Notes: generated by a model not told the origin, from the sequence alone. 6,881 nucleotides of DNA from CAXSEF01 sp964236535 (GCA_964236535.1 CAXSEF010000132.1:1-6881); one strand, 5' to 3'. Shown: positions 1 to 6,042, counted from the stretch's first letter. Numbers and translations are program-made.

Positions 1-400
1 GCCCCGCCACCCCGGGCAGGAGGCCGCGGCACAGGCATCTCTCAGGTCGGTTTCGAGTTCGCCCACCTGGAAGCTGAGGCCTTGCTATAGACGCGTCCTG
101 CACGGGGTTGCCCAGTCCCTCCATGCCCCAGGCAGAACGCGCAACCACGAACACCCTGCTGATGATGGCGAGATCAAACCTGATGGTGTCGGGCTTGCCC
201 ACTGGTCCAGAGCCTCCCCAGGGTCGTCGCCTCGGCTTCCCGCTGGTCGTGAAATGAACCGCGGTCCATCTCGGATTCCACGGAGCGCGCCCAGGCTACG
301 GCCTCGGCTTCGTGTCAAAGGTTCGGGTCTGCAAAGTATGCCCGAGTCTTCGCACCCTGGCCCTCCATTGCCGCTCGCCGCGTCTTGTAACAGTCGCCAT
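1..400 (-). pseudogene. Decayed tyrosine recombinase (phage/island integrase), N-terminal part, runs off the left edge
   Basis: No intact ORF exists here, but consecutive minus-strand fragments read as one integrase. Fragment 1 (400 to 308) starts at an ATG preceded by a good GAGGGA ribosome binding site. It begins MATVTRRGERQWRARVRR and ends TRTFDTK, typical of an integrase arm-type DNA-binding N-terminus. One base is missing at about 306-307 (AAGCCGAG where AAGGCCGAG would keep frame). Fragment 2 (305 to 207) then continues in another frame with EAVAWARSVESEMDRG and ends ATTLGRLW. Fragment 3 (199 to about 60) resumes in a third frame with GKPDTIRFDLAIISRVF and ARSAWGMEGLGNPVQ, the core-binding domain. 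Roughly 50 residues of that domain appear to be missing between fragments 2 and 3. A further shift near 55-65 would restore an integrase-like ELETDLRDACAAA toward the edge. The catalytic Arg/His/Tyr region lies outside the window. Family assignment is from remembered consensus; the frames and lesions are directly visible. Confidence 0.8.
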
Positions 401-482
401 GTGTCCCTCGCTAAAGTGGACCAAATTCGGCACATTATCGCGGCCATGGCAGCAGATTTAATCTAACTCTTTAAAATAACTG

Positions 483-565
483 TGCCCGCCGCCGGACTCG
501 AACCGGCACGCCCATCTGGGCTGCGGATTTTAAGTCCGCTGCGTCTACCATTCCGCCAGGCGGGC
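483..565 (-). tRNA. tRNA-Leu, anticodon UAA
   Basis: On the minus strand the 83-nt sequence folds as a cloverleaf. The acceptor stem GCCCGCC (565-559) pairs with GGCGGGC (490-484), with discriminator A at 483. The D-arm contains GGCGGAATGGTAGACGC. The anticodon stem GCGGA/TCCGC encloses loop CTTAAAA with anticodon TAA (plus-strand 530-532). A long variable arm (GCCC-AGAT-GGGC) marks a class II tRNA, as expected for leucine. The T-arm is GCCGG-TTCGAGT-CCGGC. CCA is not encoded: the discriminator is followed by CAG. The permease gene stops 85 bp upstream, and an integrase relic begins 82 bp beyond the 3' end, so this tRNA is a candidate integration target. Confidence 0.97.
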
Positions 566-650
566 GAGCCGCAAGCGTGGCGTGACGCCCGGTCGTTGTC
601 CAGGCGACGATCACCGCCCCTGCCGCGAGGTCTTCCGCCCGCGCCAAGGC

Positions 651-1460
651 TCAGGCGACGAGCTGGCTGCCCGCCACCAGCAGGACCGCCGACAAAGCGG
701 GGCGCAGCACCCGGTCCGAGATCCGTGTCGCGACGAGGCTGCCGGTCACGATCCCCGGGATGGAGCCGGCGAGCAGCGACGCGAACAGCAGCCAGTCGAT
801 CGACCCGATCAGCCAATGCCCGGCGCCGGCGACAAGCGTCAGCGGGACCGCATGGGCGACGTCGGAGCCGACAATGCGGGCGGTTGGCAGCCTCGGATAG
901 AGCAGGATCAGCGCGGTAACGCCCAGCGCGCCCGCCCCCACCGAGGAGACCGACACCAGCGCGCCTAGCGCCGCGCCGGTCGCCACGGTCAGCGCGTCGG
1001 CGCGTCGGAGTGTCATCGGAACGCTGCGCGAGGATGCCCAGGCCAGGAGACGTGCGTGGAACAGCAGGCTCACCGCGGTGAGCAGCAGCATCGAGCCGAG
1101 CACCAGGGAGATCACCCGTGACATGGCGGTGCCCGGGCCGCCCAGGTGGAACAGGGCTGCCAGGGTGAGCACGGTGGCGGGCAGGCTGCCCAACGCCAGC
1201 AGGCCCACGACCCGCCAGTCGATGCTGCCCTTCAGCCCATGCACGAGCGTGCCCACCGACTTGGTGCAGGCGGCAAACAGCAGGTCGGTGCCGACGGCGA
1301 CCGAGGGATGGATGCCGAACAGCAGGACGAGAATCGGCGTCATCAGCGCGCCGCCGCCGACCCCGGTCATGCCGACCAGGGCGCCGACCGTGAAACCCGA
1401 CAGCGAGTACAGCGGATTGATGTGCCCAGGCAGGATCAAGGGAGTTGCCTCCACGGCCAT
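651..1460 (-). CDS. TauE/SafE (TSUP) family membrane permease
   Basis: A predicted inner-membrane transporter of 269 aa, a normal length for the sulfite exporter TauE/SafE family, whose members move small organosulfur or organic anions such as sulfite, sulfoacetate or thiosulfate. The protein is almost entirely hydrophobic, with about eight membrane segments between residues 17 and 268. The internal duplication typical of the family is visible: GMTGVGGGALMTP (30-42) followed by GTDLL (57-61) is echoed by SSVGAGALG (172-180) followed by GSDVAH (198-203). The ATG at 1460 lacks a strong ribosome binding site, but the first membrane segment and the TGVGGG motif follow at the distance usual for the family. 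It is separated from the upstream MotB-like gene by 118 bp, so it is probably its own transcription unit, and it ends 85 bp before the tRNA. The substrate cannot be read from the sequence, and no sulfur-metabolism neighbour is present to suggest one. Confidence 0.92.
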   Translation of the reverse strand: MAVEATPLILPGHINPLYSLSGFTVGALVGMTGVGGGALMTPILVLLFGIHPSVAVGTDLLFAACTKSVGTLVHGLKGSIDWRVVGLLALGSLPATVLTLAALFHLGGPGTAMSRVISLVLGSMLLLTAVSLLFHARLLAWASSRSVPMTLRRADALTVATGAALGALVSVSSVGAGALGVTALILLYPRLPTARIVGSDVAHAVPLTLVAGAGHWLIGSIDWLLFASLLAGSIPGIVTGSLVATRISDRVLRPALSAVLLVAGSQLVA

Positions 1461-1504
1461 GCAGAACAGTGAACCACCGGACGTGCACCTTGTCCAACGG
1501 ACCG

Positions 1505-1542
1505 TGATTTAGCATATAACACTATAGCCTGGAGTGCATTAG
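1505..1542 (-). promoter_or_regulatory. AT-rich island, possible promoter of the TSUP permease
   Basis: Within very GC-rich surroundings, the 118-bp gap before the permease holds a short AT-rich stretch. On the minus strand it contains TATAGT (1526-1521) and TTATAT (1519-1514), either of which could act as a -10 element. No convincing TTGACA-like -35 box sits at the right distance. The position fits a promoter, but the assignment rests on base composition only. I also see no hairpin followed by a T-run that would terminate the upstream MotB-like gene. Confidence 0.25.
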
Positions 1543-1578
1543 CCCGGGATGTGCTGCCGTGGCTGGCCGCCGCAGGAC

Positions 1579-2910
1579 CTAGCGATCGGTCAGGCGCAGC
1601 TCGATACGCCGGTTCTTTGCATAGGCATCGGCGCTGGCACCGGCCTCCAGCGGCTGGAAATCCGCGAACCCGGTAGCGGCGAGATGGCCCGCCGGAATGC
1701 CGCTCGCGATCAGCAGCTTGACGACGGTAATGGCCCGCTGACTCGACAGCTCCCAGTTGCTCGCAAATGGCCCGCCGGTGATCGGGTCATGGTCGGCGTG
1801 GCCGTCGACGCGCAGCAGCCAGGCTAGGTCGGCGGGGATTTCCGGCACGATCGCCTTCAGCGTCGATGCGAGGGTGTGCACCTGTTCCTCGCCGGCTGTG
1901 GACAGCGTGGCGCTGCCGGCCGGAAACAGCACTTCGCTCTGGAACACGAAGCGGTCGCCGACGATCTGGATGCCGGGCCGGTCGGCCAGCACCGAACGCA
2001 GCCGGCCGAAGAACTCGCTGCGGTAGCGCTGCAGCTCCTCGACCTTGGCGGCGAGCGCCACGTTGAGCTTTTGCCCAAGTGCCGCGATCTGCGCATCCTT
2101 GTCGCGCCCCTGGGCGACCTGCAGGTCCAGCGCCGCCGCCGCGTCGTGCATCTGGGTGCGCATCTGCTCGAGCTGGCGGTTGAGCAGGGCGATCTGCGCG
2201 CGGGCACTGTCCGAATACTTCTGCTCGTCGGCGAGTTGGACCGCGGCGGCGGCGCGCGCCTGATCCGCACTCGTGACGCGCGCGGCGGCATCACCCACCT
2301 GGCGCTCCAGCTCGTCGCGCAGCGCACCCAGCGAGGCCGTCTGTTCGATGAGCTTCGCCAGCTCGGCAAGCTTGCCCGACAGGGTGTCGCGGCCCACGGC
2401 CACCGCGCGGTCGAGCTCGGCGGTGCGCGCACGCGTCGCGTCCAGCTGCGCCGTCGCGGCGGCGGCGCGGCCCTGCGCGTCGGACAGTGCGGCCGCGAGC
2501 CGGTCGCGCTCCGCGGCCAGGCTGTCGTGCGCCGCGGCCTGGCCGAACTGCAGCGCCTCGATCTGCGCCGCGAGCTCGGCGCTGCTGTCGCGGGCGCCCG
2601 CGAGATCGTGACCCAGCGAGGCGTTGGCGAGCTCCAGCGCCTTGGCATGCCCGCGCTCGAGGGAAAGCATGTCGGAAAGCTCGGCCACCTGATGGCCCAG
2701 CTTGTCCAGCGCGCGGTCCTTGCCGGTGATCGCAACCGAGAGGAACGCCTGGCCCAGTACGAACACCAGAAGCACGAAGATGATGACCATCAGCAGCGTG
2801 GACAGCGCGTCCACGTAGCCGGGCCAAGCATCGAGGCCGTTGCCGCCGCCGCCGCGCCGGCGGTGGCTCAGCGCCATGGTCTGGTCCGGCCGGTGCGGCG
2901 GCCCCGGCAT
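1579..2910 (-). CDS. MotB/OmpA-like protein: membrane anchor, long coiled coil, peptidoglycan-binding domain
   Basis: This 443-aa protein would be the periplasmic, cell-wall-anchored partner of the adjacent channel protein. A short basic cytoplasmic N-terminus is followed by one membrane helix (about 35-57). It is introduced by PGYVDALSTLLM, whose Asp34 sits where MotB-type stators carry their ion-binding aspartate. Residues about 62-300 are an Ala-rich, charged coiled coil. The C-terminus (about 310-443) is an OmpA/MotB domain with GHAD (Asp373), NWELSSQRA (Arg392) and NRRIEL (433-438), the residues that contact peptidoglycan in this family. The coiled coil makes it much longer than flagellar MotB (about 300 aa). 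The start at 2910, 22 bp after the channel gene's stop, has only a weak AGGA upstream; Met12 (2877) is an alternative that keeps all domains. No flagellar or Tol/Ton genes lie nearby, so a role in flagellar motility is not supported. The function is an unknown envelope process (inference). Confidence 0.9.
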   Translation of the reverse strand: MPGPPHRPDQTMALSHRRRGGGGNGLDAWPGYVDALSTLLMVIIFVLLVFVLGQAFLSVAITGKDRALDKLGHQVAELSDMLSLERGHAKALELANASLGHDLAGARDSSAELAAQIEALQFGQAAAHDSLAAERDRLAAALSDAQGRAAAATAQLDATRARTAELDRAVAVGRDTLSGKLAELAKLIEQTASLGALRDELERQVGDAAARVTSADQARAAAAVQLADEQKYSDSARAQIALLNRQLEQMRTQMHDAAAALDLQVAQGRDKDAQIAALGQKLNVALAAKVEELQRYRSEFFGRLRSVLADRPGIQIVGDRFVFQSEVLFPAGSATLSTAGEEQVHTLASTLKAIVPEIPADLAWLLRVDGHADHDPITGGPFASNWELSSQRAITVVKLLIASGIPAGHLAATGFADFQPLEAGASADAYAKNRRIELRLTDR

Positions 2911-2932
2911 CCGGCCGCCGGGTCCTGCGGCG

Positions 2933-4084
2933 TCACGGCGTGCCCTCCGCGGCGACCGCGGCAGCGACGGTGCGCGTCAGGATCCTGATGTCGCTGCGCA
3001 GCTCGGACGTGGACTGCGTGCGGCCCTGCTCGGTCTCGGAGACCAGCCGAACGAGTGCGGCCTCGATGTTGCGCAGGTGGGCGCGCGCGCCGGCATCGCC
3101 CTCGGGCCTGGTGTCTGCCATGCGGCCCAGAATCGGCGCGAGTGCGGACTGACCTTCGGCGATGCGCAGCATCAGCTGCTGCTGGGTACGGGTGGAGTCC
3201 GCGAGCTGGCCCAGTCGTTCGGTCAGCGCGACGATGGCGGAGCTGGACTGCGCCCGCCCCTCCTCGCCGCGGGCCAGCACGCGCTGCAGGTTCTCCATGT
3301 TCTCGGCCGTCGTCTCCAGCAGCGCCTGCACGTAGGCCGGCACAGAGCCCTCGCCGTCGCCGCCCAGCACGCCGGACGACAGCCGGGTGAGGCCGGCAAG
3401 CCACTCCTCCAGCTCGTTGAAGAAACGGTTCTGCGCCTGGCCAGCGGTAAGGTCGAGGAAGCCCAGCACCAGCGCGCCGGCAAGCCCGAGCATGGAGCTG
3501 GAGAACGCCGTGCCCATGCCGTGCAGCGGCCGCGCGAGCCCGGCCTTGAGCTGGTCGAACAGTACGTTGACGTCGCCGTTGCCGACCGACATCGCGTTGA
3601 TGACGTCGGCGACCGAGCCGATGGTGAGCAGCAGCCCCCAGAACGTGCCGAGCAGACCCAGGAAGATCAGCAGCCCGGTCATGTAGCGCGACAGCTCGCG
3701 GCTCTCGTCGAGACGCGAGGCCAGGCTGTCGAGCAGCGAGCGCATCGCCGGGGCGGAAAGGGTGAAGCGGTCCTGGCCGTCGCGGTTGCGCCCGCCGATG
3801 GCCAGCATGCTGGCCATCGGCGCCAGCAGCCTGGGCGGCGGCAGGCCGGCAAGCCGCTGGCGCGACTGCTGGAATGTCTCCAGCCAGCGCACCTCGGGCG
3901 AGAGCCGCAGGACCTGCCGCAGGTTCCACCACACGCCGAGCAGCAGGACGACGACGATCAGCCCGTTCAGCACCGGGTTGTTGGCGAACGCCACCAGCAG
4001 CACGTTCGAGAGCACGACCGCGACCCCGGCCACCACCACGAGGAAAACCACCATGCGGACCAAGAACGTGGTCGGCCGGGTCAT
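2933..4084 (-). CDS. MotA/TolQ/ExbB-type proton channel family protein
   Basis: A 383-aa inner-membrane protein predicted to form the ion-channel half of a stator with the downstream MotB-like protein. Helices lie at about 11-33, 37-55, 135-160 and 190-211. Helices 3 and 4 carry the family signatures LGLLGTFWGLLLTI (Thr147) and GMGTAFSSSMLGLAGAL (Thr192). A cytoplasmic loop (about 56-134) separates the helix pairs, and a helical tail follows (about 212-383). Upstream in-frame codons extend to 4420, but the ATG at 4084 is chosen for three reasons: the protein then begins with its first membrane helix, GGAGGA (4101-4096) sits 11 nt upstream, and ATGA overlaps the stop of the preceding gene, implying translational coupling. 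Codons 88-98 form a perfect DNA palindrome. The relatives named here power flagella, Tol, Ton or Zorya machines; which of these, if any, this resembles functionally cannot be decided from the sequence. Confidence 0.93.
   Translation of the reverse strand: MTRPTTFLVRMVVFLVVVAGVAVVLSNVLLVAFANNPVLNGLIVVVLLLGVWWNLRQVLRLSPEVRWLETFQQSRQRLAGLPPPRLLAPMASMLAIGGRNRDGQDRFTLSAPAMRSLLDSLASRLDESRELSRYMTGLLIFLGLLGTFWGLLLTIGSVADVINAMSVGNGDVNVLFDQLKAGLARPLHGMGTAFSSSMLGLAGALVLGFLDLTAGQAQNRFFNELEEWLAGLTRLSSGVLGGDGEGSVPAYVQALLETTAENMENLQRVLARGEEGRAQSSSAIVALTERLGQLADSTRTQQQLMLRIAEGQSALAPILGRMADTRPEGDAGARAHLRNIEAALVRLVSETEQGRTQSTSELRSDIRILTRTVAAAVAAEGTP
3793..3822. repeat. Perfect 30-bp palindrome inside the MotA-like gene
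   Basis: Bases 3793-3822 equal their own reverse complement with no mismatch and no spacer. The half-site is CGCCGATGGCCAGCA and the centre is GCATGC at 3805-3810. As RNA it can fold into a 13-bp stem with a 4-nt CATG loop. It encodes residues around PMASMLAIG in the cytoplasmic loop between helices 2 and 3 of the channel protein. Any function is unknown. Confidence 0.95.
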
Positions 4085-4938
4085 CGCGGCTTGGATCCTC
4101 CGGGCGCATCGGGCGCCGTCGCGCCGGGCACCGACCGGGCCGGAGCGGCCGGCACGGCCGACGGGGCCGGCACCCCCGCTGCATCGGGCGCGGCCGGGGG
4201 CCCTGGCGCGGCGGCGGTCCCGGTCGCCTTGCCGGATGCGCCGGTGCGGGTGACCTCGGCGCGATCGGGCGGCGCATTGCCTGGGTCGGTGCCCAGCGCA
4301 CGGACATAGATGCGCGGCGACGCCAGTCCCTCGCTGATCAGCACTGCACGCACCGCTAGCGCCCGGGCCAGGGACAGCCGCCGCGGTGTCGAGGGATCGT
4401 CCGGTGTGCCGGCCGACCACGCGTCCACGCTGACCGTCGCCGCGGCATCGGCCTTCAGCGACTGCGCCAGCGCACGCAGCGACGCGATGGATGCGGGATT
4501 GAGGTCGGACCGGCCGGCACCGAACGTCACCCGGGTACCGCCGGGTATCGGGCTGAGCTCGTTCGGCGCGTCCGTCACCACGGGGACCGGCGGCGGCACG
4601 GCCGGCCGCGCCGGCACGGTCGGCTCGGACGGCGGCAGGACCGCCTGTGGCGGCGGTGCGGCCTGGATCACCGGGGCCCGGGCGGGTGGCGCCTTCGGGG
4701 AGGCGCGGTGTGCCGTGTCATGCCGCGCCGGATTCTGCGCAGGCGGGTGCCGCGGCGGGCGGGCGGGCGGGGCAGCGTGGTCTGCCGACGCAGCCTTGAC
4801 GGCGGGCGCCGCACCGAGGCTGTCCAGCGCGCCCTGGTCGGTGCTCACCTGTGCGAGGGCCGGCCGCACGACGGGCAGGCCAAGCACGCCTGCCGCCAGC
4901 GCGACAAGCGGGAATACGCGGAGATCGGACCAACTCAT
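4081..4938 (-). CDS. Secreted OmpA-like protein with a Pro/Ala-rich linker
   Basis: A predicted exported protein of 285 aa. Residues 1-29 form a signal peptide: a hydrophobic core around FPLVALAAGVLGLPVV, then ALA before Q30. A long Pro/Ala-rich linker (about 43-122) includes two PPP runs (95-97 and 115-117). An OmpA-like fold follows (about 135-235): VTFGAGRSDLNPAS, VDAWSAG, then RRLSLARALAVRAVL matching the LSxxRA helix. The C-terminal part of that fold is poorly conserved, with PPDRAEV in place of the usual NRRVE, and a Pro/Ala-rich tail ends the protein. The ORF opens at a TTG at 5019, but ATG 4938 is preferred because it places the signal peptide at the N-terminus. Neither start has a strong ribosome binding site. 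Its TGA overlaps the ATG of the channel gene, so the two are co-translated. It may be the periplasmic or outer-membrane-facing accessory of the stator pair (inference). Confidence 0.85.
   Translation of the reverse strand: MSWSDLRVFPLVALAAGVLGLPVVRPALAQVSTDQGALDSLGAAPAVKAASADHAAPPARPPRHPPAQNPARHDTAHRASPKAPPARAPVIQAAPPPQAVLPPSEPTVPARPAVPPPVPVVTDAPNELSPIPGGTRVTFGAGRSDLNPASIASLRALAQSLKADAAATVSVDAWSAGTPDDPSTPRRLSLARALAVRAVLISEGLASPRIYVRALGTDPGNAPPDRAEVTRTGASGKATGTAAAPGPPAAPDAAGVPAPSAVPAAPARSVPGATAPDAPGGSKPR
4096..4101 (-). promoter_or_regulatory. Ribosome binding site of the MotA-like gene
   Basis: GGAGGA on the minus strand lies inside the end of the upstream OmpA-like gene, 11 nt before the ATG at 4084. 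It is the strongest Shine-Dalgarno sequence in this cluster and decides the start of the channel gene, excluding the long N-terminal extension that the open frame would otherwise allow. Confidence 0.75.
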
Positions 4939-5040
4939 TGCGCCCGAACCGTGGCCCAAGGCGGATTCGGGCGCAAGGAAGCACTGCGCCGTGCCGAGCT
5001 CGTCGGGTAAGCACAGCAAGGCTGGGTTCTGCTAGACCCG

Positions 5041-5057
5041 CCAAAGGCCCAAGGCCT
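5041..5057. repeat. Small imperfect hairpin, degenerate copy of the CCAAAGG element
   Basis: AGGCC (5045-5049), a CAA loop and GGCCT (5053-5057) form a 5-bp stem. It is preceded by CCAA, so it looks like a worn copy of the CCAAAGGC/GCCTTTGG hairpin 31 bp further on. It lies in the spacer upstream of the OmpA-like gene. Confidence 0.4.
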
Positions 5058-5087
5058 GTGAAAACTCGTCTCTTAAGCAAATAGATT

Positions 5088-5105
5088 CCAAAGGCAAGCC
5101 TTTGG
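5088..5105. repeat. Intergenic hairpin CCAAAGGC-AA-GCCTTTGG
   Basis: A perfect 8-bp inverted repeat with a 2-nt centre sits in the 222-bp spacer between suhB and the OmpA-like gene, 3 bp from a second hairpin. No T-run follows on the minus strand, so it is not a textbook intrinsic terminator, although the pair of stems could still impede transcription out of suhB or protect the mRNA end. Confidence 0.7.
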
Positions 5106-5108
5106 CGG

Positions 5109-5133
5109 AGTCCAGAGGCAGAGCCTCTGGACT
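5109..5133. repeat. Intergenic hairpin AGTCCAGAGGC-AGA-GCCTCTGGACT
   Basis: A perfect 11-bp inverted repeat with a 3-nt AGA loop lies 28 bp past the suhB stop. Its GGCAGAGCC centre is found again in the hairpin past the efp stop (6150-6164), so it belongs to a small repeat family rather than being a one-off terminator. No T-run follows on the minus strand. Confidence 0.75.
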
Positions 5134-5160
5134 TGCTTGGTTGCATTGCCGGTCACGCTC

Positions 5161-6012
5161 TCAGCCGGCGCGGTTCCCGGAAGCGCTCACCCCGTCGGCG
5201 ACCATCTCCAGGAGCTGGGCGTGCAGATGCGGGTTGGCGGCGACGACATTGTTCGGCGCGTCGTCGAGCAGCGCCGCCTCGGCACCGGCGGGATCGGTAG
5301 TGAAGCCCCCGGCCTCGCGCACGATCAGCAGGCCGGCTGCGCAGTCCCAGGGCTTGAGGCCGAGCTCCCAATAGCCGTCGTAGCGGCCGGCGGCGACCCA
5401 GGCGAGGTCGAGCGCCGCAGCACCGAACCGCCGCACGCCGGCCACGACCGGCATCATGGTGCCCAGCGTGCGGGCGAAGGCCAGGCGGTGCTGCGCGCGC
5501 ACGGCGGCGAACGGAATCCCGGTGGCGAACAGCGCCTCGTGGATGTCGCGGCGGGCGGAGACGCGCAGCCGCCGCTCGTTAAGGTACGCACCAACGCCCT
5601 TTTCGGCCCAGAACATCTCGTCGTTGGCCGGGTTGTAGACGAGGCCGGCGCTGATCTCGGTGCCTCCATCCGGCAACCGGCGCTGCAGCGCGATGCTGAT
5701 AGCCCAATGCGGGATGCCGTGCAGGAAGTTGGTGGTGCCGTCGAGCGGATCGACCACCCAGCGCCAGATCCAGTTCTCCGAGCCGCTGGCGCCGCTCTCC
5801 TCCATCAGGAAGGCGTAGCCGGGTCGGGCGCGAGCCAGCTCCTCGCGGATGGTGGCCTCGGCGCGGATGTCGGCCTGGGAGACGAAGTCGGACGGACCCT
5901 TGATGCTAACTTGGAGCTGCTCGACCTCGGTGAAGTCGCGCAACAGACGCTTGGCTGCCTTCTGCGCGGTGTTCTGCATCACCGTCATGTGGGGGGAAAG
6001 GCGGAGGGCCAT
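5161..6012 (-). CDS. suhB: Inositol monophosphatase family protein (SuhB type)
   Basis: A 283-aa Mg2+-dependent phosphomonoesterase of the inositol monophosphatase superfamily, cytoplasmic and near the usual length. The metal-site residues are present in order: Glu71/72 in FLMEESG, Asp88 and Asp91 in WVVDPLDGTTNF (motif A), and Asp223 in KPWDCAAG (motif B), followed by REAGG. The N-terminal RDFTEVEQLQVSIKGPSDFVSQAD is of the type I associate with alphaproteobacterial homologues. The ATG at 6012 has only a weak upstream AAAG. Met9 (5988) and Met12 are alternatives, but a C-rich stretch precedes Met9 and I recall homologues starting near 6012. Relatives hydrolyse myo-inositol-1-phosphate or related sugar phosphates, and E. 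coli SuhB also takes part in rRNA antitermination; which role applies here is not readable. It lies 161 bp downstream of efp, with hairpins in the gap, so co-transcription is uncertain. Confidence 0.93.
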   Translation of the reverse strand: MALRLSPHMTVMQNTAQKAAKRLLRDFTEVEQLQVSIKGPSDFVSQADIRAEATIREELARARPGYAFLMEESGASGSENWIWRWVVDPLDGTTNFLHGIPHWAISIALQRRLPDGGTEISAGLVYNPANDEMFWAEKGVGAYLNERRLRVSARRDIHEALFATGIPFAAVRAQHRLAFARTLGTMMPVVAGVRRFGAAALDLAWVAAGRYDGYWELGLKPWDCAAGLLIVREAGGFTTDPAGAEAALLDDAPNNVVAANPHLHAQLLEMVADGVSASGNRAG

Positions 6013-6042
6013 TCGGGAACTTTCAGTTTAGAAAATCAGGCC

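Noticed and set aside
1..90. Plus-strand frame open from the left edge, ending QVGFEFAHLEAEALL then stop
   Set aside because: It could be the end of a gene entering from the left, but the opposite strand continues the integrase relic through the same bases, which explains the open frame better.
85..447. 120-codon minus-strand open frame at the left edge
   Set aside because: It only partly coincides with integrase-like frames. The recognisable integrase start is the ATG at 400 with its own ribosome binding site, in a different frame, so this ORF is a by-product of the decay.
463..1515. Long minus-strand open frame (350 codons) spanning the permease and the tRNA
   Set aside because: It overlaps the well-supported TSUP gene in another frame, reads straight through the tRNA-Leu sequence, and its translation is the Arg/Gly/Pro/Ala mix typical of GC-rich shadow frames.
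1876..2988. Long plus-strand open frames opposite the MotB-like and MotA-like genes (for example 1876-2988 and 2840-4309)
   Set aside because: Their translations are low-complexity Arg/Ala/Gly/Gln-rich sequences with no motif. They are antisense shadows of high-GC coding sequence with strong third-position bias.
1579..4084. Zorya anti-phage defence system (ZorA/ZorB-like pair)
   Set aside because: The MotA-like plus MotB/OmpA-like pair resembles ZorAB in architecture, but no ZorC/ZorD/ZorE-like helicase or nuclease gene is present. The neighbours are a secreted OmpA-like gene, suhB and efp on one side and a permease on the other.
4084..4420. 112-residue N-terminal extension of the MotA-like protein
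   Set aside because: It overlaps the OmpA-like gene, has a composition typical of an out-of-frame reading, and is unnecessary because ATG 4084 has a GGAGGA site and starts right at the first membrane helix.
5088..5133. Intrinsic terminator after suhB
   Set aside because: The stems are strong, but neither is followed by a run of T on the minus strand, and the same motif recurs elsewhere, so a repeat-family interpretation is preferred.
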